A DNA stretch of 39,799 nt from Kushneria aurantia DSM 21353 (lineage in GTDB: Bacteria > Pseudomonadota > Gammaproteobacteria > Pseudomonadales > Halomonadaceae), in contig NZ_KB907871.1 in NCBI RefSeq assembly GCF_000382245.1, positions 82,322-122,120 of the forward strand, read 5' to 3'. The notes below the pieces were generated by a model, which had not been told where the DNA came from, made no database searches, and saw only the letters and a program-made list of their open reading frames with translations. Shown piece after piece: positions 22,860 through 29,949 of the stretch. Both the position numbers and the translations under genes were made by a program. Numbering within the stretch: position 1 is the first letter of the stretch; each line of letters opens with the position of its first letter.

Positions 22860-23501
22860 TCAGAGCAGCATCGTCAATAGCCACCCCACCCCCATCGTGG
22901 CGACCACAACACCGATCAGGATGACCAGACCGTCGCGAGCGATCATGCCCAGCGCAATCAAAAGCAGCATGCCGGCCGGCAGTGCGGCGGCGAAGGGAAG
23001 AAGCTCCAGCGGCGCCATCGACAGACTCAGCAGCACCACCAGCAGTGCAATAACGCGCCGTGCGAGGCCGCTGTCGACGAAGGTCAGGCGAGGTTTCAGC
23101 AGTCGCTCGACACTGTCCGTGCGCGGCGCGATACGCTCGACGGCATTGTGAAAACGTTGCTCACCGATCGAGACGCGCCTCAACCGCCGCGGCAGCCAGG
23201 GGTAATCACGACCGAACAGCTGCTGAATCGCCACCAATGCCATGAACAGACCGCAGGCGGTGGGGATGCCCGGTATCGGGCAGATCAACGCCAGTAACGC
23301 CGGCACTACCAGCATGGGCCCGAAGCCGCGCGATGCAAAGGTCTTCAGGATATCGTCAATGCTGATGTCGTTGCCGTGATGCCGTTGATCGAGCATGCGC
23401 AGTAGCCCACTCAGTCTGTCGCTGTCCGTCATCTCTCCGCTCGCCTCGTTACTGGCATGAATGTCTTTTGTCATGGCCGCCGGCGCGCGGCCATGACCCA
23501 T
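22860..23501 (-). CDS. ExoD family membrane protein
   Basis: This is a 213-aa protein with the ExoD pattern: RMLDQRHHGNDISIDDILKT, then hydrophobic GFGPMLVVPALLALICPIPG, and two more hydrophobic stretches near the C-terminus. ExoD was named from Rhizobium exopolysaccharide mutants; its molecular function is unclear. It follows the CDF transporter gene by six bases if the first ATG (23501) is used; ATGs at 23474 and 23432 are alternatives and none has a convincing ribosome site. Co-transcription with the transporter is likely. Confidence 0.85.
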   Translation of the reverse strand: MGHGRAPAAMTKDIHASNEASGEMTDSDRLSGLLRMLDQRHHGNDISIDDILKTFASRGFGPMLVVPALLALICPIPGIPTACGLFMALVAIQQLFGRDYPWLPRRLRRVSIGEQRFHNAVERIAPRTDSVERLLKPRLTFVDSGLARRVIALLVVLLSLSMAPLELLPFAAALPAGMLLLIALGMIARDGLVILIGVVVATMGVGWLLTMLL

Positions 23502-23507
23502 GCAGCG

Positions 23508-24437
23508 CTATGCGTCGAGTGCTGTCGGCTTCTCAACACGTGATTCGGCTTCAATAAAGACGCGTTTAATGTCCTGATAAGCCTGTTTGAGCTCGCTGTC
23601 GAGCTCGCTGATCACCTGCTCCATCTGCTCGGCGGCCATGCTGCGACGAAAGCGCACGCTCAGATTGACCAGAATGAAGTTGGGTCCCATATGCATGGTC
23701 AACACCTCGTTGACCTTCTCGACCTGCTGATGCGCGCCGACCCGCTGACGAATATCGTCGACGACGCGCCGATTGGCGCTTTCGCCGATCAGCAGCCCCT
23801 TGGTCTCGACAGCCAGCCAGACCGCGGTGCCGCCCAGAATCAGCCCGATCAGCATCGAGGCGATGCCGTCAAACTCCTCGATACCGGTCAATTGCACCAG
23901 CACCAGCCCCAGCAGCGCAATCAAAAGCCCCAGCAGCGCGGCCGAATCCTCGAACACCACCATGAACATCGAAGGGTCCTTGCCACGCCTTACCGCATCG
24001 ACATAGCTCCACTTGCCCTTCGTTTTGCGGAAGCTGTTGAGTGCGAAAAGCCAGCTGCCGCCCTCGAACAGGATCGCCAGTGCCAGCACGATATAGTTGA
24101 TCAGCGGTGAAGAGACCGGCTCGGGGTCGATAACGTGAATGACACCTTCATAAAAGGAGATACCGGCGCCTACCGCAAAAATCAGGATGGCCACCACGAA
24201 ACTCCAGAAATAGATCTCCTTGCCGTAGCCGAACGGGTAATCGGAATCCGGCGGCTTGTGCGAACGACGCAAGCCCAGCAACAGCAACACCTGGTTGCCG
24301 GTATCCACCACCGAGTGGATGCCCTCGGAGAGCATGGCGGCACTACCGGTAAAAGCGGCGGCCACAAATTTGGTAATGGCCACCAGCAGGTTACCCGCCA
24401 TGGCGGCGTAGATTACGACCCTTGATTCGGAAGCCAT
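23508..24437 (-). CDS. Cation diffusion facilitator family transporter
   Basis: This is a 309-aa inner-membrane divalent-metal/proton antiporter. The first membrane helix (VVIYAAMAGNLLVAITKFVA) is followed by MLSEGIHSVVDTGNQVLLLL, which holds the metal-site His and Asp (HxxxD) of helix 2. HKPPDSDYPFGYGKE is the usual loop before helix 3, and a cytoplasmic C-terminal domain has the FILVNLSVRF strand pattern. The sequence resembles the branch that includes SLC30A9-like proteins, so the metal is uncertain (Zn, Co or Mn). It appears to be the first gene of a pair with the exoD-like gene. Confidence 0.92.
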   Translation of the reverse strand: MASESRVVIYAAMAGNLLVAITKFVAAAFTGSAAMLSEGIHSVVDTGNQVLLLLGLRRSHKPPDSDYPFGYGKEIYFWSFVVAILIFAVGAGISFYEGVIHVIDPEPVSSPLINYIVLALAILFEGGSWLFALNSFRKTKGKWSYVDAVRRGKDPSMFMVVFEDSAALLGLLIALLGLVLVQLTGIEEFDGIASMLIGLILGGTAVWLAVETKGLLIGESANRRVVDDIRQRVGAHQQVEKVNEVLTMHMGPNFILVNLSVRFRRSMAAEQMEQVISELDSELKQAYQDIKRVFIEAESRVEKPTALDA

Positions 24438-24493
24438 CGGTCTCTTTTCTCCATTGTCACGGGGCGATAGAAGGCCGCGCGACGCCCCATGAG

Positions 24494-24928
24494 TCAGCTC
24501 GGCTGCGCACTCTCACCATGATGCCTTATCGATATCTGGTCGTTGAGCGTCCAGAAATCATAGAGCACACCCAGCAAAAAGAGGCCACCGGTGCAAAGAT
24601 AGATCAAACCGGTGATCCATTTGCCCAGGTACATGCGATGAATGCCGAAAACCCCCAGAAAGGTCAGCAGTATCCAACTGATGGAGTAACTGCGGCTACC
24701 GGCATGAAAGCGCCTGTCGGCCTGACGATCCATCAATGGGATCAAAAAGAAGTCGATCAGCCAGCCGATCAGAAAAAGACCGAAGGTGAAAAACCAGATC
24801 GTGCCGGTTACCGGCTTGCCGTAGTAAAAGCGATGCGCGCCGGTGAAGCCGAAAAGCCACAGCAGATAGCCCAGAAGCTTGCTGTGCGTATCGGAAGGCA
24901 GGGCGGCGCCAGAGGGCATGGTGTTCAT
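24494..24928 (-). CDS. TM2 domain membrane protein
   Basis: This is a 144-aa protein with two TM2-type units. Each pairs hydrophobic helices around a G-x-H-R-x-Y-x-G-K motif: FGFTGAHRFYYGKPVTG and FLGVFGIHRMYLGKWITG. TM2 proteins are small membrane proteins without a defined activity in bacteria. The start at 24928 is chosen because GAGGAG lies nine bases upstream; the open frame runs on upstream without a ribosome site. It sits in the same direction as its neighbours but about 60-70 bp apart from both. Confidence 0.88.
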   Translation of the reverse strand: MNTMPSGAALPSDTHSKLLGYLLWLFGFTGAHRFYYGKPVTGTIWFFTFGLFLIGWLIDFFLIPLMDRQADRRFHAGSRSYSISWILLTFLGVFGIHRMYLGKWITGLIYLCTGGLFLLGVLYDFWTLNDQISIRHHGESAQPS

Positions 24929-25000
24929 GGGCAGTCTCCTCGCGGGGTAACATTGCCGCTCAATATGGAGACGCTGGCGCCAACTCTCAATCATGGCCCC

Positions 25001-25492
25001 TCAGGCTCGATCGATCAGACGCCCGCTGATGCGACGCTCCATTCCCAGAAGGCCGGAGACCTCGCCGGAGTTCTGGACGACCTCGAACCCCACTCGCTCG
25101 TAGAGCCGGCGGGCGGGGTTCTCGGCAAACACCTTGAGCCGCATGCGGCTGGCACCCAACGCCTCCTGTCGGGCGATCCACTCGCGCAGCACTCGATCGC
25201 CCACCCCGCGGCCGCGCCAGCCGTCAACCAGATGCAGTTCGCGCAGATAGTGAATATCTTCGACCGAATCCCATGCGATCAGCCCCACGTCACGCCCCTC
25301 GCGTATCACAATGGCCGTTTCCAGCCGCAGCCATTGCTCGCGGAAAAGGCGCCGGCTGAACATCATGCGCCGCTTTTGCCAGTAGGGCGACATGGTCTCC
25401 TCCACCAACCGCTGGGCGAAACGCAGATCCCCCCGGTTATTCCCCTCTCGCCAGTCGGCGGGCCACTCCGGCTGCGAGGTGACAGCGCTCAC
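25001..25492 (-). CDS. GNAT family N-acetyltransferase
   Basis: This is a 163-aa acyl-CoA-dependent transferase. The acetyl-CoA pyrophosphate loop is visible as VDGWRGRGVGDRVLREWI (Q/RxxGxG/A), preceded by YLRELHLV and followed by RMRLKVFAENPARRLYERVG, the classic motif A/B layout. The substrate cannot be told. Its GTG start overlaps the stop of the oxygenase gene by four bases (GTGA), so the two are co-translated, hinting at linked or at least co-regulated activities. Confidence 0.9.
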   Translation of the reverse strand: MSAVTSQPEWPADWREGNNRGDLRFAQRLVEETMSPYWQKRRMMFSRRLFREQWLRLETAIVIREGRDVGLIAWDSVEDIHYLRELHLVDGWRGRGVGDRVLREWIARQEALGASRMRLKVFAENPARRLYERVGFEVVQNSGEVSGLLGMERRISGRLIDRA

Positions 25493-26328
25493 AGCACGCC
25501 CAGCTCGCGCAGGCGTTCCTTGAGGTAGCTGTCAGCGCTGTGACGCTCGGACAGCACGACCTCGGGGCGCGGATGCAGAAAAAGCGGCAGCGACAGACGT
25601 GCACGCCCGCGAGCGGCGTCAACCGGGTTGATGACACGATGGGTCGTCGAAGGATAATAGCCGTCGGAAGCTTCCTGCAGCATGTCGCCCACGTTGATCA
25701 CCAGTTGCCCGGGATCACAGGGTACCGCCAGCCACTCTCCGTCGCGCCCTTTCACTTCCAGGCCGGACTCATTGGCGGCCGGCAGCACAGTGATCAGATT
25801 GATATCCTCGTGAGCCCCCGCACGTACCGCTCCGGGTTCCTCACTACCGGAGAGAGGCGGATAGTAGAGCACGCGCAGCAGCGTTTGACGGCTGTCGCGA
25901 ATCATTCCCGAAAGCGGCGCCGAAAAACGCTCGGACACCTCGACGGGCGTGTTGGCCTCGATCCACCCCAGCAGCTCGGCGGCGACGCCCTCGGCAATGC
26001 GATAGTACTCGCGGATGTCGGCTTCAAGCTGCTCCGGCACGGGCGATTCAGGGTAGATGTGGTAATACTCCTTGAGATCGCGCTGGCGCTGTCCCTTTGC
26101 GGTCTCGGAGACACTGGCCGGAAAAAAACCGGCGTGGGTGGCCGGGTCGTAGCGCCAGCGATGCTTTTCTTCGCTTTCAAAAAAGGCGGCCCAGCCGCTG
26201 TAGATGCGCTCGACCAGCGCGGCGGGGACCGGATGGTTGCGCACTACACCGAAGCCTGTCTCGCGCAGGGAGCGAGTGAATTGCTGCGGCGCCTGCGCAT
26301 CCTGATAGTCAACGTTGCGGACCTGCAT
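25489..26328 (-). CDS. 2-oxoglutarate/Fe(II)-dependent oxygenase, isopenicillin-N-synthase-like family
   Basis: This is a 279-aa cytoplasmic dioxygenase. The iron ligands are His173 and Asp175 (GAHEDINLI) and His230 (STTHRVINP), and RLSLPLFL supplies the 2-oxoglutarate-binding Arg. The N-terminal DIOX_N-type segment RSLRETGFGVVRNHPVP is standard for the family. The frame is open for 86 codons upstream, but the start at 26328 (MQVRNVDYQ) has a purine-rich GGGGAAAAGG upstream and matches family starts. The substrate is unknown. It is followed by a GNAT gene with a four-base overlap. Confidence 0.92.
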   Translation of the reverse strand: MQVRNVDYQDAQAPQQFTRSLRETGFGVVRNHPVPAALVERIYSGWAAFFESEEKHRWRYDPATHAGFFPASVSETAKGQRQRDLKEYYHIYPESPVPEQLEADIREYYRIAEGVAAELLGWIEANTPVEVSERFSAPLSGMIRDSRQTLLRVLYYPPLSGSEEPGAVRAGAHEDINLITVLPAANESGLEVKGRDGEWLAVPCDPGQLVINVGDMLQEASDGYYPSTTHRVINPVDAARGRARLSLPLFLHPRPEVVLSERHSADSYLKERLRELGVL

Positions 26329-26464
26329 GCCTTTTCCCCTTGACGGTTGGGTATGAAAGGCATGATGGCACGTGCGCAAGGAATGGCAAATTATGCTTGA
26401 CCTTGCGACGCGTGCTGGATCATGCTTCGCGAGTAGCTTTACAGGTAGCTGGCGGCATCGGTAG

Positions 26465-26520
26465 TGCCGAGCGTCACGATCCTGAAAGCCCAACGTAATA
26501 TTACGGGCTGCGGCTCGGCA
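26465..26520 (+). promoter_or_regulatory. Nested stem-loop in the leader of the cold-shock gene
   Basis: TGCCGAGC at 26465-26472 pairs perfectly with GCTCGGCA at 26513-26520. Inside, AGCCC pairs with GGGCT and GTAAT with ATTAC. The structure ends about 28 bases before the start codon. Cold-shock genes often have long, temperature-responsive leaders, so it may be a post-transcriptional control element. I could not place the promoter with confidence; TTGACC near 26399 is a possible -35. Confidence 0.55.
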
Positions 26521-26548
26521 TTGACTCGAAAAACGCAAGGACATCAAG

Positions 26549-26755
26549 ATGGCAACCGGCACCGTCAAGTGGTTCAACGACACCAAGGGATACGGCTTTA
26601 TTTCTCCGGACGAGGGCGGCGACGATCTGTTCGCTCACTTCTCCGAGATCCAGGCAGAGGGCTTCAAGTCGCTTCAGGATGGTCAGAAGGTCTCCTTCGA
26701 AGTGACTCAGGGCAAGAAAGGTCTTCAGGCCGCCAACATCAAGGCTATCGACTGA
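26549..26755 (+). CDS. CspA-family cold-shock protein
   Basis: This is a 68-aa single cold-shock domain. The RNA-binding motifs RNP1 ([10 protein letters not shown]) and RNP2 (DLFAHFSEI) are intact, preceded by the usual [11 protein letters not shown]. It binds single-stranded nucleic acid as an RNA chaperone. The ribosome site AAGGA lies seven bases before the ATG, and a strong bidirectional terminator follows. Which paralogue it is cannot be decided from the sequence. Confidence 0.97.
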   Translation: MATGTVKWFNDTKGYGFISPDEGGDDLFAHFSEIQAEGFKSLQDGQKVSFEVTQGKKGLQAANIKAID

Positions 26756-26782
26756 TCATTCAGCGACGGCCCTGAGCAGCAG

Positions 26783-26811
26783 AAAAGCCCGCGCACAGCG
26801 CGGGCTTTTTG
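26783..26811. terminator. Bidirectional Rho-independent terminator
   Basis: The 8-bp stem GCCCGCGC/GCGCGGGC with an ACA loop has A's before and T's after, so it can end both the cold-shock transcript (plus strand) and the convergent lipoprotein transcript (minus strand). Confidence 0.93.
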
Positions 26812-26838
26812 TTTTTCAGGCAGCCTTCGCCGGATCAT

Positions 26839-27156
26839 TCAGGGCGTGTTGCTGTTGGCCTCGGGATTATTGATCTGGTTGGCACGCTCGGCCTGCTGCA
26901 TCGTCCCCGAGCTGCCAACATTCGCCTCGGTGTTGCCATCGCGCGCCTGCTCGCGCTCGTCCTCAAAGCTACCCACTGTCTCGCTGGACTGATCAGCGGC
27001 GGCATCCTCGAGTTCATCGCGGCTGTTCTGTTGCGCTTGCTGCGCCTGCTCGGCCGCCACGTCAGCGGGTGCCGGCTCATCCTCACCGCCACAGGCCGTG
27101 ACGGCCCATGCCGTCAGCAGTGCAAACCCCAAAACCGGAAGAGTACTGGCTTTCAT
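26839..27156 (-). CDS. Small acidic lipoprotein of unknown function
   Basis: This is a 105-aa predicted lipoprotein. The signal peptide (STLPVLGFALLTAWA) ends in a VTAC lipobox with Cys22 as the lipidated residue. The mature part is low in complexity and rich in Gln, Asn, Glu, Asp and Ala (AEQAQQAQQNSRDELEDAAA), with no recognisable domain, so it is probably disordered. The start at 27156 is preferred because GGGAACG precedes it and it gives the compact signal; the ATG at 27171 adds five residues. Confidence 0.75.
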   Translation of the reverse strand: MKASTLPVLGFALLTAWAVTACGGEDEPAPADVAAEQAQQAQQNSRDELEDAAADQSSETVGSFEDEREQARDGNTEANVGSSGTMQQAERANQINNPEANSNTP

Positions 27157-27274
27157 TGATCGTTCCCGCATCGCGTTGATTCAAAAAACGGATTCAAGGC
27201 CCTGTGTATCAAGACCCTGTATACAATGAAGCATAGTCGATGGCGACCCGGCCCGCCTGGCCACCGCCCAGTCT

Positions 27275-27718
27275 TCAGCGGCCGATATCTTCATACCAGA
27301 GTTCGGGTTTTTCTCGAATAAAACGCGCCATCAGCTCAATGCAGCTGTCGTCCTGCAACACCTCGAGCGTGACGCCGAGCTCGCGCAGATGCGCCTCGGC
27401 GCCCATGAAGTTACGATTTTCGCCGACGATCACATGACGGATGCCATAGAGCTCGATCGCCCCGGAACACATCGCACAGGGTGACAGCGTGGTATAGAGC
27501 GTGCATTCGCGATAAACCCGTGCCGGCAGCCGTCCGGCGTTTTCCAGCGCATCCATTTCGGCATGCAGTACCGCACTGCCAAGCTGCTGGCGGCGGTTGT
27601 GGCCACGACCGATAATACGTCCATCGTGAACGATCACCGAGCCGATGGGTACACCGCCCTCCTCGAAACCGCGACGCGCTTCCTCCAGCGCCGCCTGCAT
27701 GAAAGAATCGGACGCCAT
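27275..27718 (-). CDS. Nucleoside/nucleobase deaminase, yeast-type cytosine deaminase homologue
   Basis: This is a 147-aa zinc hydrolase of the cytidine deaminase superfamily. His52 and Glu54 (LHAEMDALEN) and Cys81 and Cys84 (SPCAMCSGAI) bind zinc and perform catalysis. The sequence follows yeast cytosine deaminase (Fcy1) closely, with TLYTTLSPC, IVGENRNF and a C-terminal ELWYEDIG, rather than TadA or the larger bacterial CodA. Deamination of cytosine to uracil, or of a related base such as creatinine or pyrazine compounds, is therefore likely. AGGGGAGGGG just before 27718 fixes the start. It follows the YegS-like gene by 23 bp and is probably co-transcribed. Confidence 0.9.
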   Translation of the reverse strand: MASDSFMQAALEEARRGFEEGGVPIGSVIVHDGRIIGRGHNRRQQLGSAVLHAEMDALENAGRLPARVYRECTLYTTLSPCAMCSGAIELYGIRHVIVGENRNFMGAEAHLRELGVTLEVLQDDSCIELMARFIREKPELWYEDIGR

Positions 27719-27741
27719 TATTCCCCTCCCCTGTGTTGGCG

Positions 27742-28671
27742 CTATGGCGTGCTGCGATGCGCCGTCTGCTGATTGCCGCGATACACCAGTGTGCACTCCT
27801 GCGGCAGGATGACCGACAGCGCCCCGGCGCGGACACTCACCTCGCCGTGGGTGAACTCGTGGAACTCGCCGTCAAGATTGATCGGAATCGGCTTGTCGCT
27901 GTCAAACGACATCGACGTGACCTGCTCATAGCGCACCATACCGCCGTTGCGCGGCAGTTCGCGAAGCTCGGGTATGGCGCGGCCGATGTTGGCAAAGGAG
28001 AAAGGGCGTATGGTCAGCACATCCAGCAGGCCATCGTTGAGCAGCGCCCTCGGCGCCAGCTCCTGACCACCGCCGGCCTGACAGCCGTTGCCGATCGCCA
28101 GTACCACCAGATTGCTGTGAAACTCCTCTCCACCGCTGCGAATGCGGCAGTTAAAGGGCTCGAAACGCCACGCCTGGGTCACCCCTACCAGCGAATAGGC
28201 CCCACCGCCCAGCAGTTTCTTGAGATAGGGTGGCGTATCGCTGGTCACCCTGGCGCCAAAGCCGCCCGACGCCATATTGATGAAATGAATGTCGTTGAGC
28301 CGCCCCACGTCGATACTCCAGGGAGTACCGTAAACCGCCAGCGACAAGGCATCCAGTGGCGGCCCGGGAATGCCGGTGGCGGTCGCGAAATCGTTGGCGG
28401 TGCCCATGGGGATGATACCCAGGGTGGGCCGATCGGCCGCGGGCAGTGCCATCAGCGCGTTGGTGGCCTCGTGCAGCGTGCCGTCTCCACCGGCAATCAC
28501 CACTCGCTCGATGTCACGGCGGCTGGCCTTCTCGAGGAAGCGGCCGATATCGCCGCTCTCCCAGGTGACCCGAACCGACAGGCTGATGCCCTCGGAGCGA
28601 ATGCGCGACACCGCGTCGCGAAGCGCGGGATTGCCAACCCCCTTGCCATTGACGATCAGCAGGACATTCAA
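27742..28671 (-). CDS. YegS/DgkB-type lipid kinase
   Basis: This is a 309-aa diacylglycerol-kinase-family enzyme, close to E. coli YegS in length (299). It shows the nucleotide-binding GGDGTLHEATNAL at residues 61-73, GIIPMGTANDFATATGIP and MASGGFGARV, and a C-terminal beta-sandwich with INLDGEFHEF. YegS phosphorylates lipids such as phosphatidylglycerol, with a physiological role still unclear. The start is a TTG at 28671, supported by GAGGAG eight bases upstream; no ATG lies close, and the open frame extends upstream to 28920 without support. Confidence 0.9.
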   Translation of the reverse strand: MNVLLIVNGKGVGNPALRDAVSRIRSEGISLSVRVTWESGDIGRFLEKASRRDIERVVIAGGDGTLHEATNALMALPAADRPTLGIIPMGTANDFATATGIPGPPLDALSLAVYGTPWSIDVGRLNDIHFINMASGGFGARVTSDTPPYLKKLLGGGAYSLVGVTQAWRFEPFNCRIRSGGEEFHSNLVVLAIGNGCQAGGGQELAPRALLNDGLLDVLTIRPFSFANIGRAIPELRELPRNGGMVRYEQVTSMSFDSDKPIPINLDGEFHEFTHGEVSVRAGALSVILPQECTLVYRGNQQTAHRSTP

Positions 28672-28842
28672 ACTTGCACACTCCTCGGCAGCCGCAAAAC
28701 AGTATCGGTCGCGAAAACACGGGTGGCGCTGCACCGGCGCTTCACAAAGGCCAATATCATACTTCAGGATAGCATCGGGTGCGCCGCTTCGGGCTATAGG
28801 CCCGCGCGGGATCGCACCCCGATCGCTTACCGGAGAGACCAT

Positions 28843-29826
28843 ATGACCGCCACCACCATGGACAGCATCAGCTGGCAGGATATCCGGCATGCCGCCGATC
28901 GCCTGGCCGGCGTTGCGCATCGCACCCCGGTGTTACGCTCACGTCAGGCCGACGAACAGTGTCAGGCACGGCTCCATTTCAAGGCGGAAAACCTGCAGCG
29001 TGTGGGCGCCTTCAAATTTCGCGGCGCCTATAACGCCCTCGCCACCCTGAAAGAGCGCGGTGAAAGCGGCGTGCTCACCTACTCCTCCGGTAACCACGCC
29101 CAGGCCGTGGCGCTATCGGCGCGGCTGTCGGGACTTGCGGCGACTATCGTGATGCCCGCGGACGCGCCGGCATCCAAGGTCGCGGCAACCCGGGGCTACG
29201 GCGCCGAGATCATCACCTACGACCGCTATCGCGAGGACCGCCAGGCCATTGCCGAGACGCTGGCCAACGAGCGCGGAGTGCAAATCGTACCGCCTTACGA
29301 CCATCCCGAGGTGATCGCCGGCCAGGCGACCGCCGCCTGCGAACTGTTCGAGGAGACCGGACCGCTCGACACCCTGGTGGTATGCCTTGGCGGCGGCGGC
29401 CTGACCGCCGGCTGCGCGCTGGCCGCCGAGCGGCTGGCGCCGAACTGCCGTATCGTGGCGGTAGAGCCGCAGGCCGGCAACGATGTTCAGCGCTCGCTGG
29501 CGGAGGGGCGCATCGTCACCATTGAAGCGCCACGCACCCTCGCCGACGGTGCGGCAACCACTCAACCGGGACGGCTTACTTTTCCCATCATTCAGCGCCG
29601 GGTCGAGGAGATCGTTACCGTCAGCGACGACGCCCTTGTCGAGGCAATGCGCTTTTTCGCCGAACGCATGAAAATGGTTGTCGAGCCCACCGGCGCGCTG
29701 GCCGCGGCAGCGCTTTTCCAGCGGCGTATCGAGGTGCGCGGTCAGCGCGTCGGTGTCATGATCAGCGGCGGCAACGTCGACCTGGACCGCTATGCGCAGC
29801 TTCTGAAAGGCGTGACGTTAGGCTGA
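28843..29826 (+). CDS. PLP-dependent threo-3-hydroxyaspartate / threonine-serine ammonia-lyase
   Basis: This is a 327-aa fold-type II PLP enzyme. Lys58 in ENLQRVGAFKFRGAYNAL forms the Schiff base, SSGNHAQAVAL (about 81-91) holds the substrate carboxylate, and CLGGGGLTAG binds the PLP phosphate. There is no ACT regulatory domain, so it is not a biosynthetic IlvA. The wording of the Lys motif (QRVGAFKFRGA) is typical of threo-3-hydroxyaspartate ammonia-lyases and serine racemases, although catabolic threonine dehydratase remains possible. GGAGAG lies upstream of the ATG. It is read divergently from the yegS-like gene. Confidence 0.9.
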   Translation: MTATTMDSISWQDIRHAADRLAGVAHRTPVLRSRQADEQCQARLHFKAENLQRVGAFKFRGAYNALATLKERGESGVLTYSSGNHAQAVALSARLSGLAATIVMPADAPASKVAATRGYGAEIITYDRYREDRQAIAETLANERGVQIVPPYDHPEVIAGQATAACELFEETGPLDTLVVCLGGGGLTAGCALAAERLAPNCRIVAVEPQAGNDVQRSLAEGRIVTIEAPRTLADGAATTQPGRLTFPIIQRRVEEIVTVSDDALVEAMRFFAERMKMVVEPTGALAAAALFQRRIEVRGQRVGVMISGGNVDLDRYAQLLKGVTLG

Positions 29827-29868
29827 ACATACCCTCGGGTTTTATAAATCCAAATAGAATAAAAGCAT

Positions 29869-29874
29869 TATAAT
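29869..29874 (+). promoter_or_regulatory. Consensus -10 box upstream of cysJ
   Basis: A perfect TATAAT sits in an A+T-rich stretch (29840-29890) 75 bp before cysJ. The hexamer at -35 (AAATCC after 17 bases) is poor, as expected of an activator-dependent promoter. CysB control of sulfite reductase is usual in gammaproteobacteria; its binding site cannot be confirmed by eye. Confidence 0.5.
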
Positions 29875-29949
29875 CTATACCTTTTAATTCATTCGGAGTC
29901 CTGTCAGGATTCGCCTCCCTTCCCCGGGACGACAACAAGGATAGTCAGC

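Noticed and set aside
27733-29826. 697-residue plus-strand frame ending in the ammonia-lyase
   Set aside because: The first 370 codons lie antisense to the deaminase and YegS-like genes and have no family features; the enzyme starts at 28843 with a good ribosome site.
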